Of a stretch of DNA of 64,000 nt, positions 26,954-35,481 are shown one piece after another (within the stretch, counting starts at the first letter, position 1; each line of letters starts with the position of its first letter). The DNA is from Chitinophagaceae bacterium UBA1953 (GTDB lineage Bacteria; Bacteroidota; Bacteroidia; Chitinophagales; Chitinophagaceae), in assembly GCA_002336115.1 (NCBI GenBank), contig DDEN01000050.1:1-64000 (forward strand), read 5' to 3'. Position numbers and translations under genes: made by a program. Below the pieces are notes generated by a model. The model was given only the letters and a program-made list of their open reading frames with translations, ran no database searches and was not told the origin of the DNA.

Positions 26954-27517
26954 ATGGCTGTTTTACGTTTCAGAGTTTATTGGGAAGAAGATGATGCGAT
27001 ATACAGGGATGTTGCCATTAAGCACACGCAGAACTTTAAGGAATTGCATAATGCTATTCTGAAAGCTTATGAGTTTGATAATAAACACAAAGCAACGTTT
27101 CATCGCAGCAACGATCACTGGCAGCGTGGCCGTGAAATTTCATTGGAGAAATATGAAAAAGGGTACAAGGCCGAACCTTTGCTGATGGAAGAAACTGCTG
27201 TTGGCAGTGAAATACGTGAACCCAATCAAAAGTTTATTTATATCTATGACTTTAATAAAAACTGGACGTTTCTTGTAGAACTTATTAATGTGAGTAAAGA
27301 AGAAAATCCAAAACTTACTTATCCATGTACTGTTCGCAGCGAAGGAATTGCACCAAGCCAATACGGAACTAAAGGACTTGTTGGGGATAAACTTGCAGAA
27401 GTGGAGGAGAAATACGATTTAGCTTCAGTTGGTGATGGTTTTGGTGAAGAAGGCGAAGAAAATGATGAGATGGGTGAGGAGGAAGATGAAGGTACAGAAG
27501 ATGATACTGCGTTTTAA
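26954..27517 (+). CDS. Plasmid pRiA4b ORF-3-like protein
   Basis: A 187-residue protein whose first 130 residues resemble the pRiA4b ORF-3 family (a SEAD-like beta domain found in many chromosomes): FRVYWEEDDAIYRDVAIKHTQNF, LHNAILKAYEFDNKHKATF and FIYIYDFNKNWTFLVELI. The last 30 residues are extremely acidic (runs of Glu and Asp with Gly). The family has no known function; despite the name there is no sign of a plasmid or transposon here. It ends one base into a spurious frame and is followed by miaA after 108 bp. Confidence 0.8.
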   Translation: MAVLRFRVYWEEDDAIYRDVAIKHTQNFKELHNAILKAYEFDNKHKATFHRSNDHWQRGREISLEKYEKGYKAEPLLMEETAVGSEIREPNQKFIYIYDFNKNWTFLVELINVSKEENPKLTYPCTVRSEGIAPSQYGTKGLVGDKLAEVEEKYDLASVGDGFGEEGEENDEMGEEEDEGTEDDTAF

Positions 27518-27625
27518 TGCCACGTCAGATGTACTCGTCGGGCGGAGATTCAAATGAAACATTCCGGATTAATTTAACTACAATCAATAAACATACAGTT
27601 GAGTTCTGTACAAACTCATTTGTAG

Positions 27626-28543
27626 ATGCAAAAAACAGTTATTCTTATTGTTGGACCAACAGCAGTTGGCAAAACTTCAGCAGCAATTCATCTTGCTCAA
27701 CAATTTTCCACTGAAATTATTTCGGCCGATTCAAGGCAATGCTTTAAGGAAATTTCCATTGGCGTGGCAAAGCCTTCAGCAGAAGAGTTGAAACTTATCA
27801 AACATCATTTTATTAATTCTTATTCAGTTCATGAAGAGGTTACCGCTGCTTCTTATGAAGCGTATGCACTGAATGCTGTTGAGCAAATTTTCCGGGAACA
27901 TGATATTGCGGTAATGGTTGGTGGTACTGGTTTGTACATCAAGGCTTTTTGTGAAGGCATGGATGAAATTCCTGGTGTAAATGAGGAGCTGAGAACAGAA
28001 CTTCAGGAGAAATACAGGCAGAATGGTATTGAATGGCTTCAGCAACAACTGAAAGAACAGGACCCGCTTTTTACAGAAAAAGGCGAAATGCAGAATCCGC
28101 AGCGAATGCTAAGGGCTTTGGAAATTGTTATGCAAACAGGAAAATCAATTATCACATTCAGGAAAGGAGAGAAGCAAAAACGAAATTTCAATATCATTAA
28201 AATTGGTTTGGATTTGCCAAGAGAAGAATTATATAACCGTATTAACCAGCGTGTGGACATAATGATGGTGGAAGGCTTGCTGAAAGAAGCAGAATTGGTT
28301 TACCCGTTCCGTCATCTCAATGCACTGCAAACTGTTGGGTACAGGGAATTGTTTGATTATTTTGATGGTAATTGTAATCTTGAAACAGCAATCAATAAAA
28401 TTAAACAAAATACCAGGCATTATGCCAAGCGGCAGCTAACCTGGTTCAGGCGTGATGATGAGGTGAAATGGTTTCGTCCAAAACAAGTAATAGAAATTGA
28501 ACAATACGTAAGAGACGAAATAAAGAAAGCGGATCAAAACTGA
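27626..28543 (+). CDS. miaA: tRNA dimethylallyltransferase
   Basis: A 305-residue enzyme that transfers dimethylallyl from DMAPP to A37 of tRNAs reading UNN codons. The P-loop is VGPTAVGKTSAAIHLA, followed by the DSRQ motif (ISADSRQCFKEISIGVAKPS), VGGTGLYIKAFCEG and RYAKRQLTWFR-type C-terminal region (RHYAKRQLTWFRRD), all as in MiaA of normal length (about 300-316). tRNA-Leu(CAA) in this window is a possible substrate class. The stop codon lies within the terminator hairpin. Confidence 0.97.
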   Translation: MQKTVILIVGPTAVGKTSAAIHLAQQFSTEIISADSRQCFKEISIGVAKPSAEELKLIKHHFINSYSVHEEVTAASYEAYALNAVEQIFREHDIAVMVGGTGLYIKAFCEGMDEIPGVNEELRTELQEKYRQNGIEWLQQQLKEQDPLFTEKGEMQNPQRMLRALEIVMQTGKSIITFRKGEKQKRNFNIIKIGLDLPREELYNRINQRVDIMMVEGLLKEAELVYPFRHLNALQTVGYRELFDYFDGNCNLETAINKIKQNTRHYAKRQLTWFRRDDEVKWFRPKQVIEIEQYVRDEIKKADQN

Positions 28544-28560
28544 TCCGCTTTCTGTTTATA
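28524..28560. terminator. Strong terminator after miaA
   Basis: A perfect 13-bp stem, AGAAAGCGGATCA with TGATCCGCTTTCT, has the loop AAAC (28537-28540). It overlaps the miaA stop and separates it from the convergent outer-membrane protein gene; U-rich tracts occur on both strands, so it may work both ways. Confidence 0.88.
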
Positions 28561-28570
28561 AAAAATAAAA

Positions 28571-30166
28571 CTAAAATTTAAATCCTACTGTTGCTGCTAT
28601 CTGTCCGTTGAAATAATTGTTCTTTGCATAGGGGTATGGATCTCTGCTGAGTGTATAAGGAATATGAAGATTTCTTCCAAAACCATGAGCGTAGGTTAAA
28701 TCAGCAAAAATGCCTTTATCTCTGTAACCTATTCCAATACTTGGAGTCATTCTCCATCCTTTAATATCATAGCTCTTTAAAAAATCTTTATTGTAAGGGC
28801 TGCCCATATAATTAAAACCGGCACGTAACATCCAGGTTTTGAATTTTAATTCGCCTCCAATTTTTACATTCAAGGCCATTTTGTAATTGTCATCGATGGA
28901 TGTATTCAGGCTTTTAAAATATTCTACTTCGCCCGATGAAGGAACATTTTCACTGCTGCTGAACGACATTGCTTTGTAGTTCACCAGTTCAAGGTCACCT
29001 GTAATAAATGCTTTTTGTTTTGCAACATCGTTTATTTCACGAAACACATATGAAACACTGGCGCCTAATTTCCAGGGAGTATTTAACTGGTAATTGTAAA
29101 TGTTATTACTTGAATTAATATCTGATAAACTGTTAATATCATAAGTGTTGTAAGTATAGGAAGTAGGTTTGTCAGGGTTATTCCATAATTTTTTTGATAG
29201 ATTTTCAATATTACTTGTAATTGATGCATCCGTAACATCTTTTAATGTAATTACAGAAGGCGTGTGGAAAGTCAACCCTATTCGGAAATATTCAACCGGT
29301 TTAAAAATAGCACCCAACTTGGCGTTAAATCCTATACCCGTTGTTTTCAGGTGTTCTGTAAAAATAAAACTGTCAAAATCATTATCTGTATTTCCTGTAC
29401 CATCTTTTTCTGTTACTGTTGTTCTTCTTTCATAGTTAATGATAGGAATGCCAATTGTAACACCGTACAAAAATTTATCATTTCTGTTCCATGCCATTGA
29501 AAGTGCTGCTTCAGTCATTCCTCCCGCTGTTTGATAAGCGAATTGCTGATTGAGATTTTTGTCAGTACTTGCGTGTGAATATAGTTGCCCGGTTATGGAA
29601 TCAATATCGAGAATATAGGCTTCATAAGCCTGACTCGCACCCAAAGGAAATTTTTCTCGAACATTGTCAATAGTTGGGGCTAAACTGCTGTTATCAATTT
29701 CTTCAATCCATTTCCATGAATAAGAACTGTTCATGTTGGTGCCGCCATACGAAAAAGCGGAGTTGAAATTTGCAGTTCTGTTAATAGCAAATGAAAGAGT
29801 TGTGCTGTTTATATTATTATTACTGTAACGGTTTCCCCAGCTCAGTATAATACCGCTTGTGCCAATGTTAAATTTGTTTTTACTTCCTTTTGTTGTTTTA
29901 TCGTTGTAAAACATTTTATCAGAGTTCAGGTTCACACCCGGACTGAAAACAATTTCGTTTGTTTTAAACTGTGCAAGACCGGCAGGATTAATAAAGGCAG
30001 AGCTTATATCGCCACCAAGAGAAATATTGGCACCACCAATTGCCTGAATGCGTGCAGAGCCAGTTGTTACCGGCTGGTAAGAATAACGAAGTGCATCAAA
30101 TATATCCTGGGCATTTAATTGTTGTAGTAAGCACATAGCAATTGCTGCTATGAAAAATCTTTTCAT
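28571..30166 (-). CDS. FadL/OmpP1-like outer-membrane beta-barrel protein
   Basis: A 531-residue outer-membrane protein. Signal peptide, cleavage near QQLNA (residue 19). The segment AIGGANISLGGDISSAFINPAGLAQF near residue 42 matches the N-terminal pattern of FadL/OmpP1-type transporters and related Bacteroidota barrels, where an NPAG motif marks the plug region. Many amphipathic strands follow, and the C-terminus ends in aromatic FNGQIAATVGFKF. FadL proteins carry hydrophobic compounds through the outer membrane; the actual cargo is unknown. It is 39 bp upstream of the lipoprotein-gene end on the same strand and may be cotranscribed with it. Confidence 0.8.
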   Translation of the reverse strand: MKRFFIAAIAMCLLQQLNAQDIFDALRYSYQPVTTGSARIQAIGGANISLGGDISSAFINPAGLAQFKTNEIVFSPGVNLNSDKMFYNDKTTKGSKNKFNIGTSGIILSWGNRYSNNNINSTTLSFAINRTANFNSAFSYGGTNMNSSYSWKWIEEIDNSSLAPTIDNVREKFPLGASQAYEAYILDIDSITGQLYSHASTDKNLNQQFAYQTAGGMTEAALSMAWNRNDKFLYGVTIGIPIINYERRTTVTEKDGTGNTDNDFDSFIFTEHLKTTGIGFNAKLGAIFKPVEYFRIGLTFHTPSVITLKDVTDASITSNIENLSKKLWNNPDKPTSYTYNTYDINSLSDINSSNNIYNYQLNTPWKLGASVSYVFREINDVAKQKAFITGDLELVNYKAMSFSSSENVPSSGEVEYFKSLNTSIDDNYKMALNVKIGGELKFKTWMLRAGFNYMGSPYNKDFLKSYDIKGWRMTPSIGIGYRDKGIFADLTYAHGFGRNLHIPYTLSRDPYPYAKNNYFNGQIAATVGFKF

Positions 30167-30205
30167 AAAATCGTTATTTGAAGAATTTCATTAAATTAGT
30201 CACCT

Positions 30206-31003
30206 TTAGTTACGACGGCCACCTGCTGAGCTTCCCGAGGAACTGCTTTTTGATGAAGAGCTGCTGCTGCTGGAAGAAGAAGATGAAGAAGAACTGCTGC
30301 TGCCCGAACTGTATGTGCGGCTGCTTGCTCCTGATGACGACGATGATGATCCTGTATTCCAGTTTGAAGATGAATTATTATTACTTCCTCCGCCAAAGAA
30401 GCCAGATCTGTTGCCACTGCTTCCTGAATTATTGTTGCTGCCGAAATAACGACTGTTGTTATAATTGCCCGATTTGCCGGAATAGTTGGTACCCGAATTT
30501 GTAAAACGTTGTATTGGCGCTGAATAACGTACAACATTGCTGTGTGATGCACCGCCATAACCCGATACAACAATCAGGTTGTTTGCTCCGGGAATTAAAA
30601 TGTAATTTGAATATCCCTTATAACCATAACTCCACGGATTATAGCCATAACCATAATAGTTACCCCAGCCATAATCCATTCCCCAGTAATTATTCCAGCC
30701 CCATGTGTTATAAGGATTGTTCCAGGTGTTCCATCCCCAACTGCCATAACGGGGAGCATCCCAATAATAATCATCGTAATAACGAAGACGGGGGTCACGA
30801 ATTTCCTGACGCAGACGACGATCTTCAAAGTTGCGGTCGTTGTATGAAAGCCGGTTATCTTCATCCTTATCAACACGGGCATAAGTACTGCCCTCTCTTG
30901 CCGGTGAATAATAAACATCGTCAGGTGTTTGGCCAACACGGTATGTGGCACAGGAGCTAAGCCCGGCCAGTATTAAACCAAAGAGTAAAATTCGGGTTCC
31001 CAT
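30206..31003 (-). CDS. Ser-rich lipoprotein, unknown function
   Basis: A 265-residue predicted lipoprotein (lipobox LSSC at residues 15-18). The middle (about 80-140) is rich in Trp, Tyr, Gly and Asn (repeats of YGWG/NYYG type), and the last 90 residues are dominated by Ser, Asn and Gly, including uninterrupted Ser runs. Such sequences are usually flexible and extracytoplasmic. No family was recognised. It precedes the FadL-like gene and may act with it at the outer membrane. The overlapping open frame on the plus strand is an echo of the repetitive codons. Confidence 0.7.
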   Translation of the reverse strand: MGTRILLFGLILAGLSSCATYRVGQTPDDVYYSPAREGSTYARVDKDEDNRLSYNDRNFEDRRLRQEIRDPRLRYYDDYYWDAPRYGSWGWNTWNNPYNTWGWNNYWGMDYGWGNYYGYGYNPWSYGYKGYSNYILIPGANNLIVVSGYGGASHSNVVRYSAPIQRFTNSGTNYSGKSGNYNNSRYFGSNNNSGSSGNRSGFFGGGSNNNSSSNWNTGSSSSSSGASSRTYSSGSSSSSSSSSSSSSSSSSKSSSSGSSAGGRRN

Positions 31004-31156
31004 AATTTTAGAATTTAGGTTTGTAATGTGAAGTTACTACTTTTGCAGCTTCGTGTAAACAACTATTTTACAGCAACAAAGAACAAGCCACAACATCATT
31101 TGCATTGTGTTTGTGCTGTTAAATTAATGGTAAACATATTATAAAGAAAATTTACA

Positions 31157-32632
31157 ATGGCAGAGGCAATTACTTCCCGTGAACAGGATTATTCGCAATG
31201 GTACAATGATTTGATTTTAAAAGGTGGATTGGCTGACTATTCAGCAGTAAGAGGTTGTATGGTTATTAAACCCTACGGATTTGCACTTTGGGAAAATATG
31301 CGGGACCAATTAGACAAGATGTTTAAAGAAACAGGTCATGTAAATGCTTATTTCCCGCTTTTTATACCCAAAAGTTTTTTAAGCCGTGAAGCCGACCATG
31401 TGGAAGGTTTTGCAAAAGAATGTGCCGTAGTAACCCATTACCGGCTCAAAAATGACCCGAACGGTGGAGGGGTTGTGGTTGATCCGGAAGCAAAACTGGA
31501 AGAAGAGCTGATTGTTCGTCCGACTTCTGAAACAATTATCTGGAATACATATAAAGACTGGATTCAGTCGTACAGAGATTTACCAATTCTTGTAAACCAA
31601 TGGGCAAATGTGGTGCGTTGGGAAATGCGTACACGTTTGTTTTTACGCACTGCCGAATTTTTATGGCAGGAAGGGCATACAGCACATGCAACAGCCGATG
31701 AAGCTGTAGTTGAAACAAGAAAGATGCTGGATGTATATGCAAAGTTTGCTGAAGAGTGGATGGCAGTTCCCGTTATCAAAGGAGTAAAAACAGCCAATGA
31801 ACGTTTTGCAGGTGCGGTTGATACATATTGTATTGAAGCCCTGATGCAGGATGGCAAAGCATTGCAGGCTGGAACATCGCACTTCCTTGGACAAAACTTT
31901 GCCAAAGCATTTGATGTGAAATTCAGTGACAAGGAAAATAAGCTGGAATATGTTTGGGCAACAAGCTGGGGCGTAAGCACAAGGTTAATTGGGGGGCTGG
32001 TTATGGCGCATAGTGATGACCAGGGGTTGATTCTTCCTCCAAAAATTGCTCCTTTGCAGGTGGTGATTGTTCCTATTTTTAAAAATGATGTGGAAAAGGG
32101 AATGATTGATAATAAGGTTACTGAAATTATTCAAAAGCTGAAAGACCTTGGAATAAGGGTTAAATACGATGATCAGGATAACGTAAGACCAGGCTGGAAA
32201 TTTGCTGAATATGAATTGAAAGGTGTGCCAGTACGCATGGCAATTGGCCCGAGGGATTTAAGCAACAATGTGGTTGAAGTTGCACGCAGAGATACCAAAC
32301 AAAAGCAGTCAGTAAGTATGGATGGCATTGCCTTTTATATTCAAACGCTGCTTGATGAAATTCAGTTAAATATTTTTGAAAAGGCAAGGATTTACCGGGA
32401 CGAGCATATTACAAGAGTTAATACATGGGATGAATTTGTAGAAACACTTGAAAATAAAGGAGGCTTTGTTTCTGCTCATTGGGATGGTACAGCCGAAACC
32501 GAAGATGAGATCAAAGCAAAAACAAAAGCAACCATCCGCTGTATTCCTTTGGATAATGAAGAGGAAGATGGAGTATGTATCCTTACAGGTAAACCATCAA
32601 AACAACGGGTGTTGTTTGCACTGGCATATTAA
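31157..32632 (+). CDS. proS: Prolyl-tRNA synthetase (archaeal/eukaryotic-type, short form)
   Basis: A 491-residue class II aminoacyl-tRNA synthetase. Motif 2 is VVRWEMRTRLFLRTAEFLWQEGHTAH, motif 1 lies in the region VKGCMVIKPYGFALWENM, and motif 3 in WGVSTRLIGGLVMAHSDD. The anticodon-binding domain occupies the last 200 residues (APLQVVIVPIF onward). The INS editing domain of the bacterial long form is absent, so this is the short ProS type found in archaea, eukaryotes and Bacteroidota. The C-terminus ends in VLFALAY, the conserved terminal Tyr of this type. It is transcribed alone and ends at a clear terminator. Confidence 0.97.
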   Translation: MAEAITSREQDYSQWYNDLILKGGLADYSAVRGCMVIKPYGFALWENMRDQLDKMFKETGHVNAYFPLFIPKSFLSREADHVEGFAKECAVVTHYRLKNDPNGGGVVVDPEAKLEEELIVRPTSETIIWNTYKDWIQSYRDLPILVNQWANVVRWEMRTRLFLRTAEFLWQEGHTAHATADEAVVETRKMLDVYAKFAEEWMAVPVIKGVKTANERFAGAVDTYCIEALMQDGKALQAGTSHFLGQNFAKAFDVKFSDKENKLEYVWATSWGVSTRLIGGLVMAHSDDQGLILPPKIAPLQVVIVPIFKNDVEKGMIDNKVTEIIQKLKDLGIRVKYDDQDNVRPGWKFAEYELKGVPVRMAIGPRDLSNNVVEVARRDTKQKQSVSMDGIAFYIQTLLDEIQLNIFEKARIYRDEHITRVNTWDEFVETLENKGGFVSAHWDGTAETEDEIKAKTKATIRCIPLDNEEEDGVCILTGKPSKQRVLFALAY

Positions 32633-32651
32633 AAGAGGCACAGTTATAAAT

Positions 32652-32687
32652 AAAAGCCGGAAAGTAAATTACTTCCGGCTTTTTTTA
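32652..32687 (+). terminator. Terminator after proS
   Basis: AAAAGCCGGAA (32652-32662) pairs with TTCCGGCTTTT (32673-32683) around a 10-nt loop, followed by a run of T. Twenty bases after the proS stop. Confidence 0.9.
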
Positions 32688-32770
32688 TCAGGATTCGGCA
32701 AACTTTGTATGCTATAAGAATTGTAATGCAAATAATTACTCAAACATTTTCTTACAACTTATTACGTTCC

Positions 32771-33172
32771 TCACTTCCCCCTGTTCAGCCACCAGCCAAG
32801 CCATAACCCCACAAGCGCCCACGACAGTAGCGCATCAAGCAAATGCCCCATACATCAAACGTTTCATACCATAAATGAAGGGTGTAAGGCGAGTTGAAAA
32901 ATACAATCAGCCCCACGGCAAGCGACGAAAAGAAAACAGTGGCAAAATTGTTCTCCTGTATTTTGCCCATAATGAAAATAAACAGGAACACAATTACAAC
33001 ATTTACGGCAAAACCTCTCACCATATTTATCGTCATATTGTTTTTCATTTCAGTGTGATAAAACACCTGTGCCCAGGGTTTGCCTATAGATGTTTCCATT
33101 GCTTTCTGCTGTTCTTTTTTTCTCAGGTGAGTCTCCTGAAAGGGACTCGCCGAAAGAAGAACTTTTTCATTG
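32771..33172 (-). pseudogene. Truncated and frameshifted membrane protein remnant
   Basis: The open frame at 32785-33099 gives GKPWAQVFYHTEMKNNM and membrane helices, then ends in an odd tail after FDVWG. In the next frame, from about 32849 down to the TGA at 32771, the sequence continues naturally as HLLDALLSWALVGLWLG, so one base is missing (or extra) in the GGGG run at about 32846-32849. At the 5' side, in-frame sequence continues upstream of the first ATG to a stop near 33175 (QETHLRKKEQQKA precedes it), but no start codon or N-terminal membrane helix is there. It therefore looks both 5'-truncated and frameshifted. A sequencing indel would explain only the 3' break. Function unknown. Confidence 0.65.
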
Positions 33173-33183
33173 TTTTACTTCAC

Positions 33184-33621
33184 CTACACTTTCCCTTTGT
33201 AGTTAGCGTCGAAATCAATCATCCATTCAATGCCATATTTGTCTCTGAACATACCGAAGTAAGAACCCCATGGGCTGTCGGCAATGGGCATTTCAATTTG
33301 TCCACCAGCTGAAAGTCTGTTGAATAATCTGTCAGCTTCTTCTTTGCTTTCTGCACTGATGACAATTTTACTTCTGTTCTCATTTTCGTTTGTTCGCCCC
33401 AATATTTCAGGTACATCATTCGCCATTAAAACACTATTTCCAATTGGCAGAGCAATATGCATTATTTTATTGGCCTCATGTTCTGCCACCTGAAATTCTT
33501 CGCTTGCCATGTCTTTAAAACGTACAATTCTTGCAAACTCACCGCCAAAAGCTGATCTGTAAAAGTTGAATGCTTCTTCAGCATTACCGTTGAAATTAAT
33601 GTGAGGATTAATACTTGCCAT
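33184..33621 (-). CDS. VOC-family protein (glyoxalase/PhnB-like)
   Basis: A 145-residue protein of the vicinal oxygen chelate superfamily, PhnB/3-demethylubiquinone methyltransferase-like type. Signs: INPHINFNGNAEEAFNFYRSAFGGEF at the N-terminus, VLMANDVPE in the middle, and DSPWGSYFGMFRDKYGIEWM at the C-terminus. Such proteins are small dimers and bind a metal or substrate in a beta-barrel cleft; most have no known physiological role. It is bounded by the pseudogene and a decayed region and looks intact. Confidence 0.88.
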   Translation of the reverse strand: MASINPHINFNGNAEEAFNFYRSAFGGEFARIVRFKDMASEEFQVAEHEANKIMHIALPIGNSVLMANDVPEILGRTNENENRSKIVISAESKEEADRLFNRLSAGGQIEMPIADSPWGSYFGMFRDKYGIEWMIDFDANYKGKV

Positions 33622-33939
33622 AATGTTTGGTTTTTTATTGTTTTTGAAATTTTATAACTCCGGCCACAAGCGTTTCACCCATGCCTGTTCACCATTAAAT
33701 GATGGAACACAAGTTAATAAAGCCTCTTGTACTTGTTACTGTTTCATTTGCTAAAATAATCTACAAAGTCAAAAAAATTAGTCCATGAATTCCATCGTTT
33801 TCACGAAGAAATGCATGCTTACTCAGGCAAGGCACCGCTTGTACCAACAACAGAAGCCATGCTCAAAACTCTAACGGCTACACCTAAAAATGCACACAGG
33901 CGCAAGTGTTTCGCTTGTGCCAACTCTTTGCAAAAAATC
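33622..33939. other. Non-coding stretch with related CAAGCG-type short repeats
   Basis: No gene seen in this 318-bp region. It holds several related short elements: CCACAAGCGTTTCACC near 33664, ACCGCTTGTACCAAC near 33836, and a hairpin GGCGCAAG-TGTTTC-GCTTGTGCC at about 33899-33921. They may be remnants of an intergenic repeat family. Confidence 0.5.
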
Positions 33940-34292
33940 TCACTTATTCCTCTCCAGCCCATCCATAAACTCCTGCAATTTCTGCACCTGTTCCGCCGAT
34001 AAATTCCGCAACCACTCAGCAGCAGTCGGCAACTTCGGTTTTGGTTTCAGCTTTTCAAGAGCAACAGGCTCATTGACTATTGTTTTTTCATCAGCCACCA
34101 CACAAACAAATCATCAGGCGTGCACTTACACACCAGGCAAATCTGTTCCAGCGCATCAAAACTGATATTCCTTGATTTGTTGGTTACTAAGCGGCTCACA
34201 GTGTAGTAAGGAATTCCTTGTTTAACTAAATACCGTTGCGGATTAGTTATTCCCCTGCTTGCAAGCAGTTCTAAAACGTTCAATTGAAGCAT
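33940..34292 (-). pseudogene. XRE-family (Cro/C1) transcriptional regulator with a broken reading frame
   Basis: The intact part (34292 down to about 34100) encodes a helix-turn-helix: NVLELLASRGITNP, YYTVSRLVTNKSRNISFDALEQIC and CKCTPDDLFVWW. The frame then stops at 34077 after LMKKQ, giving 71 residues. In another frame, beginning at about 34104, the protein would continue ADEKTIVNEPVALEKLKPKPKLPTAAEWLRNLSAEQVQKL in natural form to a TGA at 33940, so the full gene would have about 117 codons. The switch falls in the bases GTGTGGTGG. The DNA-binding half may still work alone. A 21-bp tandem repeat lies just upstream. Confidence 0.7.
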
Positions 34293-34324
34293 AAAAAAGC
34301 GTTTTTCATGCTAAAAAGATACAA

Positions 34325-34451
34325 AATCAACCGAAAACATCAAAAAAACGGGCATTTACATTCAAAAAACTGCAACGTGCAATGAAATAACTGCAACAAA
34401 CATTAAAATAATTGCAAAGAGCATTTAAATAACCGCAACGTGCATTGCAGA
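34325..34451. repeat. 21-bp tandem repeat upstream of the XRE gene
   Basis: Four clear units of 21 bp lie end to end at 34368, 34389, 34410 and 34431; their shared form is roughly AAcTGCAAcgtgCATTaAAAT. Two more diverged units at about 34326 and 34347 precede them. The exact two-helical-turn period and the position directly before the XRE start (34292) suggest operator sites, but this is inference. Confidence 0.8.
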
Positions 34452-34739
34452 AATTGTGAACTACAAAGGCTGGAAAACCATCTTAGCCGGTTAAAAAATC
34501 AACAACTCAAAAAGAATAGTAAGGAGAGAAAAAGAAATAAACGCTGCCGGAGAAATCAACAATCTGTCTTAAGAAATATCGCATCCAAATCTCGCCGAAT
34601 TCATTCAGTATATGAATATGTAACGACCTGACTTAAATTTTTGAATTAGAAAAAAAGGTTTAGCATGGAGTAAAACCAAGCTTTTTCGGGAAAAGGCCAA
34701 TGAAAGCCAAACGAAAGGAACGGGAGCAAAAAGCAAAAA
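34452..34739. other. Non-coding stretch, possibly eroded coding sequence
   Basis: No intact gene is seen. One plus-strand frame from 34450 reads EIVNYKGWKTILAG, later AAGEINNLS and SHPNLAEFIQYMNM, broken by two stops; this may be an eroded gene or chance. Confidence 0.35.
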
Positions 34740-35201
34740 TTATGGTTTGGGCACAAACATCGAAGTTTCATGCCTTCCTTCATAAGCCAGCGGGATGGTT
34801 TTAAAAATTCCGGCAACCCCGGCAGTAATTGTGCCGGTGGCCCGAACCAAAACTGTTTTGTTAGTGAGCGCACTCCATGCGTTTTTAAACACATTTTTCA
34901 TATCAGTTTTGATTTTGAGAGGAATTACAAAATCTGACTTTCTGTCAACTTTAATCAAAGTATCACTGATAGCCCGTCCAAGATAAATTTCATCGAGATA
35001 AACATCACATTCTGTTTTCTTCACCTGGAAACCGATCCGGTTCGGGTTGTTATAAACCAGTTCCATGGAAACAACCGATTCTGAAAAACCGATGGATTCA
35101 AATTTCAGGTTTCTAAATTCTTTGTACTCTGGAATTTTAAAAGCGTTGCAGGAGATGGCTGTTAAACAAACGAAGAAACAGGGAAGAAGAAGTTTTTTCA
35201 C
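34740..35201 (-). CDS. LEA type 2/WHy-domain lipoprotein
   Basis: A lipoprotein of 153 residues if the GTG at 35201 is the start (VKKLLLPCFFVCLTAISC, lipobox at residue ~18); the frame extends 21 codons farther to an ATG at 35264, but this gives a poor signal peptide. The mature part (FESIGFSESVVSMELVYNNPNRIGFQV, then VKKTECDVYLDEIYLG and VPLKI-type strands) has the look of a LEA14/WHy (water stress and hypersensitive) domain, with the asparagine-proline pair in YNNPN. Such domains sit in the periplasm and may protect proteins or membranes. It is divergent from the WbqC-like gene. Confidence 0.78.
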   Translation of the reverse strand: MKKLLLPCFFVCLTAISCNAFKIPEYKEFRNLKFESIGFSESVVSMELVYNNPNRIGFQVKKTECDVYLDEIYLGRAISDTLIKVDRKSDFVIPLKIKTDMKNVFKNAWSALTNKTVLVRATGTITAGVAGIFKTIPLAYEGRHETSMFVPKP

Positions 35202-35481
35202 AAAAACATATTTAATGCAATGTACTGCAAAGTGATGAAATTTCTTTCGCTGCACCAAATACAAAACTTAAATTTGAACTAAAATAGTTAGCTGAAAATA
35301 AAGCAGGTAAAATCAATTTAATAAGCAAACATTTATAGTTTATAAAATATATTGTTATAATAAGATTTTCAATTAATTAAATCTAATTAACTGAAAATTA
35401 AATAATAAATTTTTGGAGGGTTATGAGAATAAATATGGATGTTAAACAAGGACAGCTTATCGTTTAAAATAAACTTGCATT

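Noticed and set aside
26954..27517. Plasmid or insertion element signal (pRiA4b ORF-3 name)
   Set aside because: The family is widespread in chromosomes; no transposase, terminal repeat or replication gene is nearby.
30178..30504. Cys-rich open frame opposite the Ser-rich lipoprotein
   Set aside because: It is the antisense of repeated Ser codons, and no independent support exists.
34325..34451. CRISPR array
   Set aside because: Units are contiguous with no spacers, so it is a tandem repeat.
34440..34631. 63-codon Lys/Arg-rich open frame
   Set aside because: Begins inside the 21-bp repeat and has no domain; read as chance translation.
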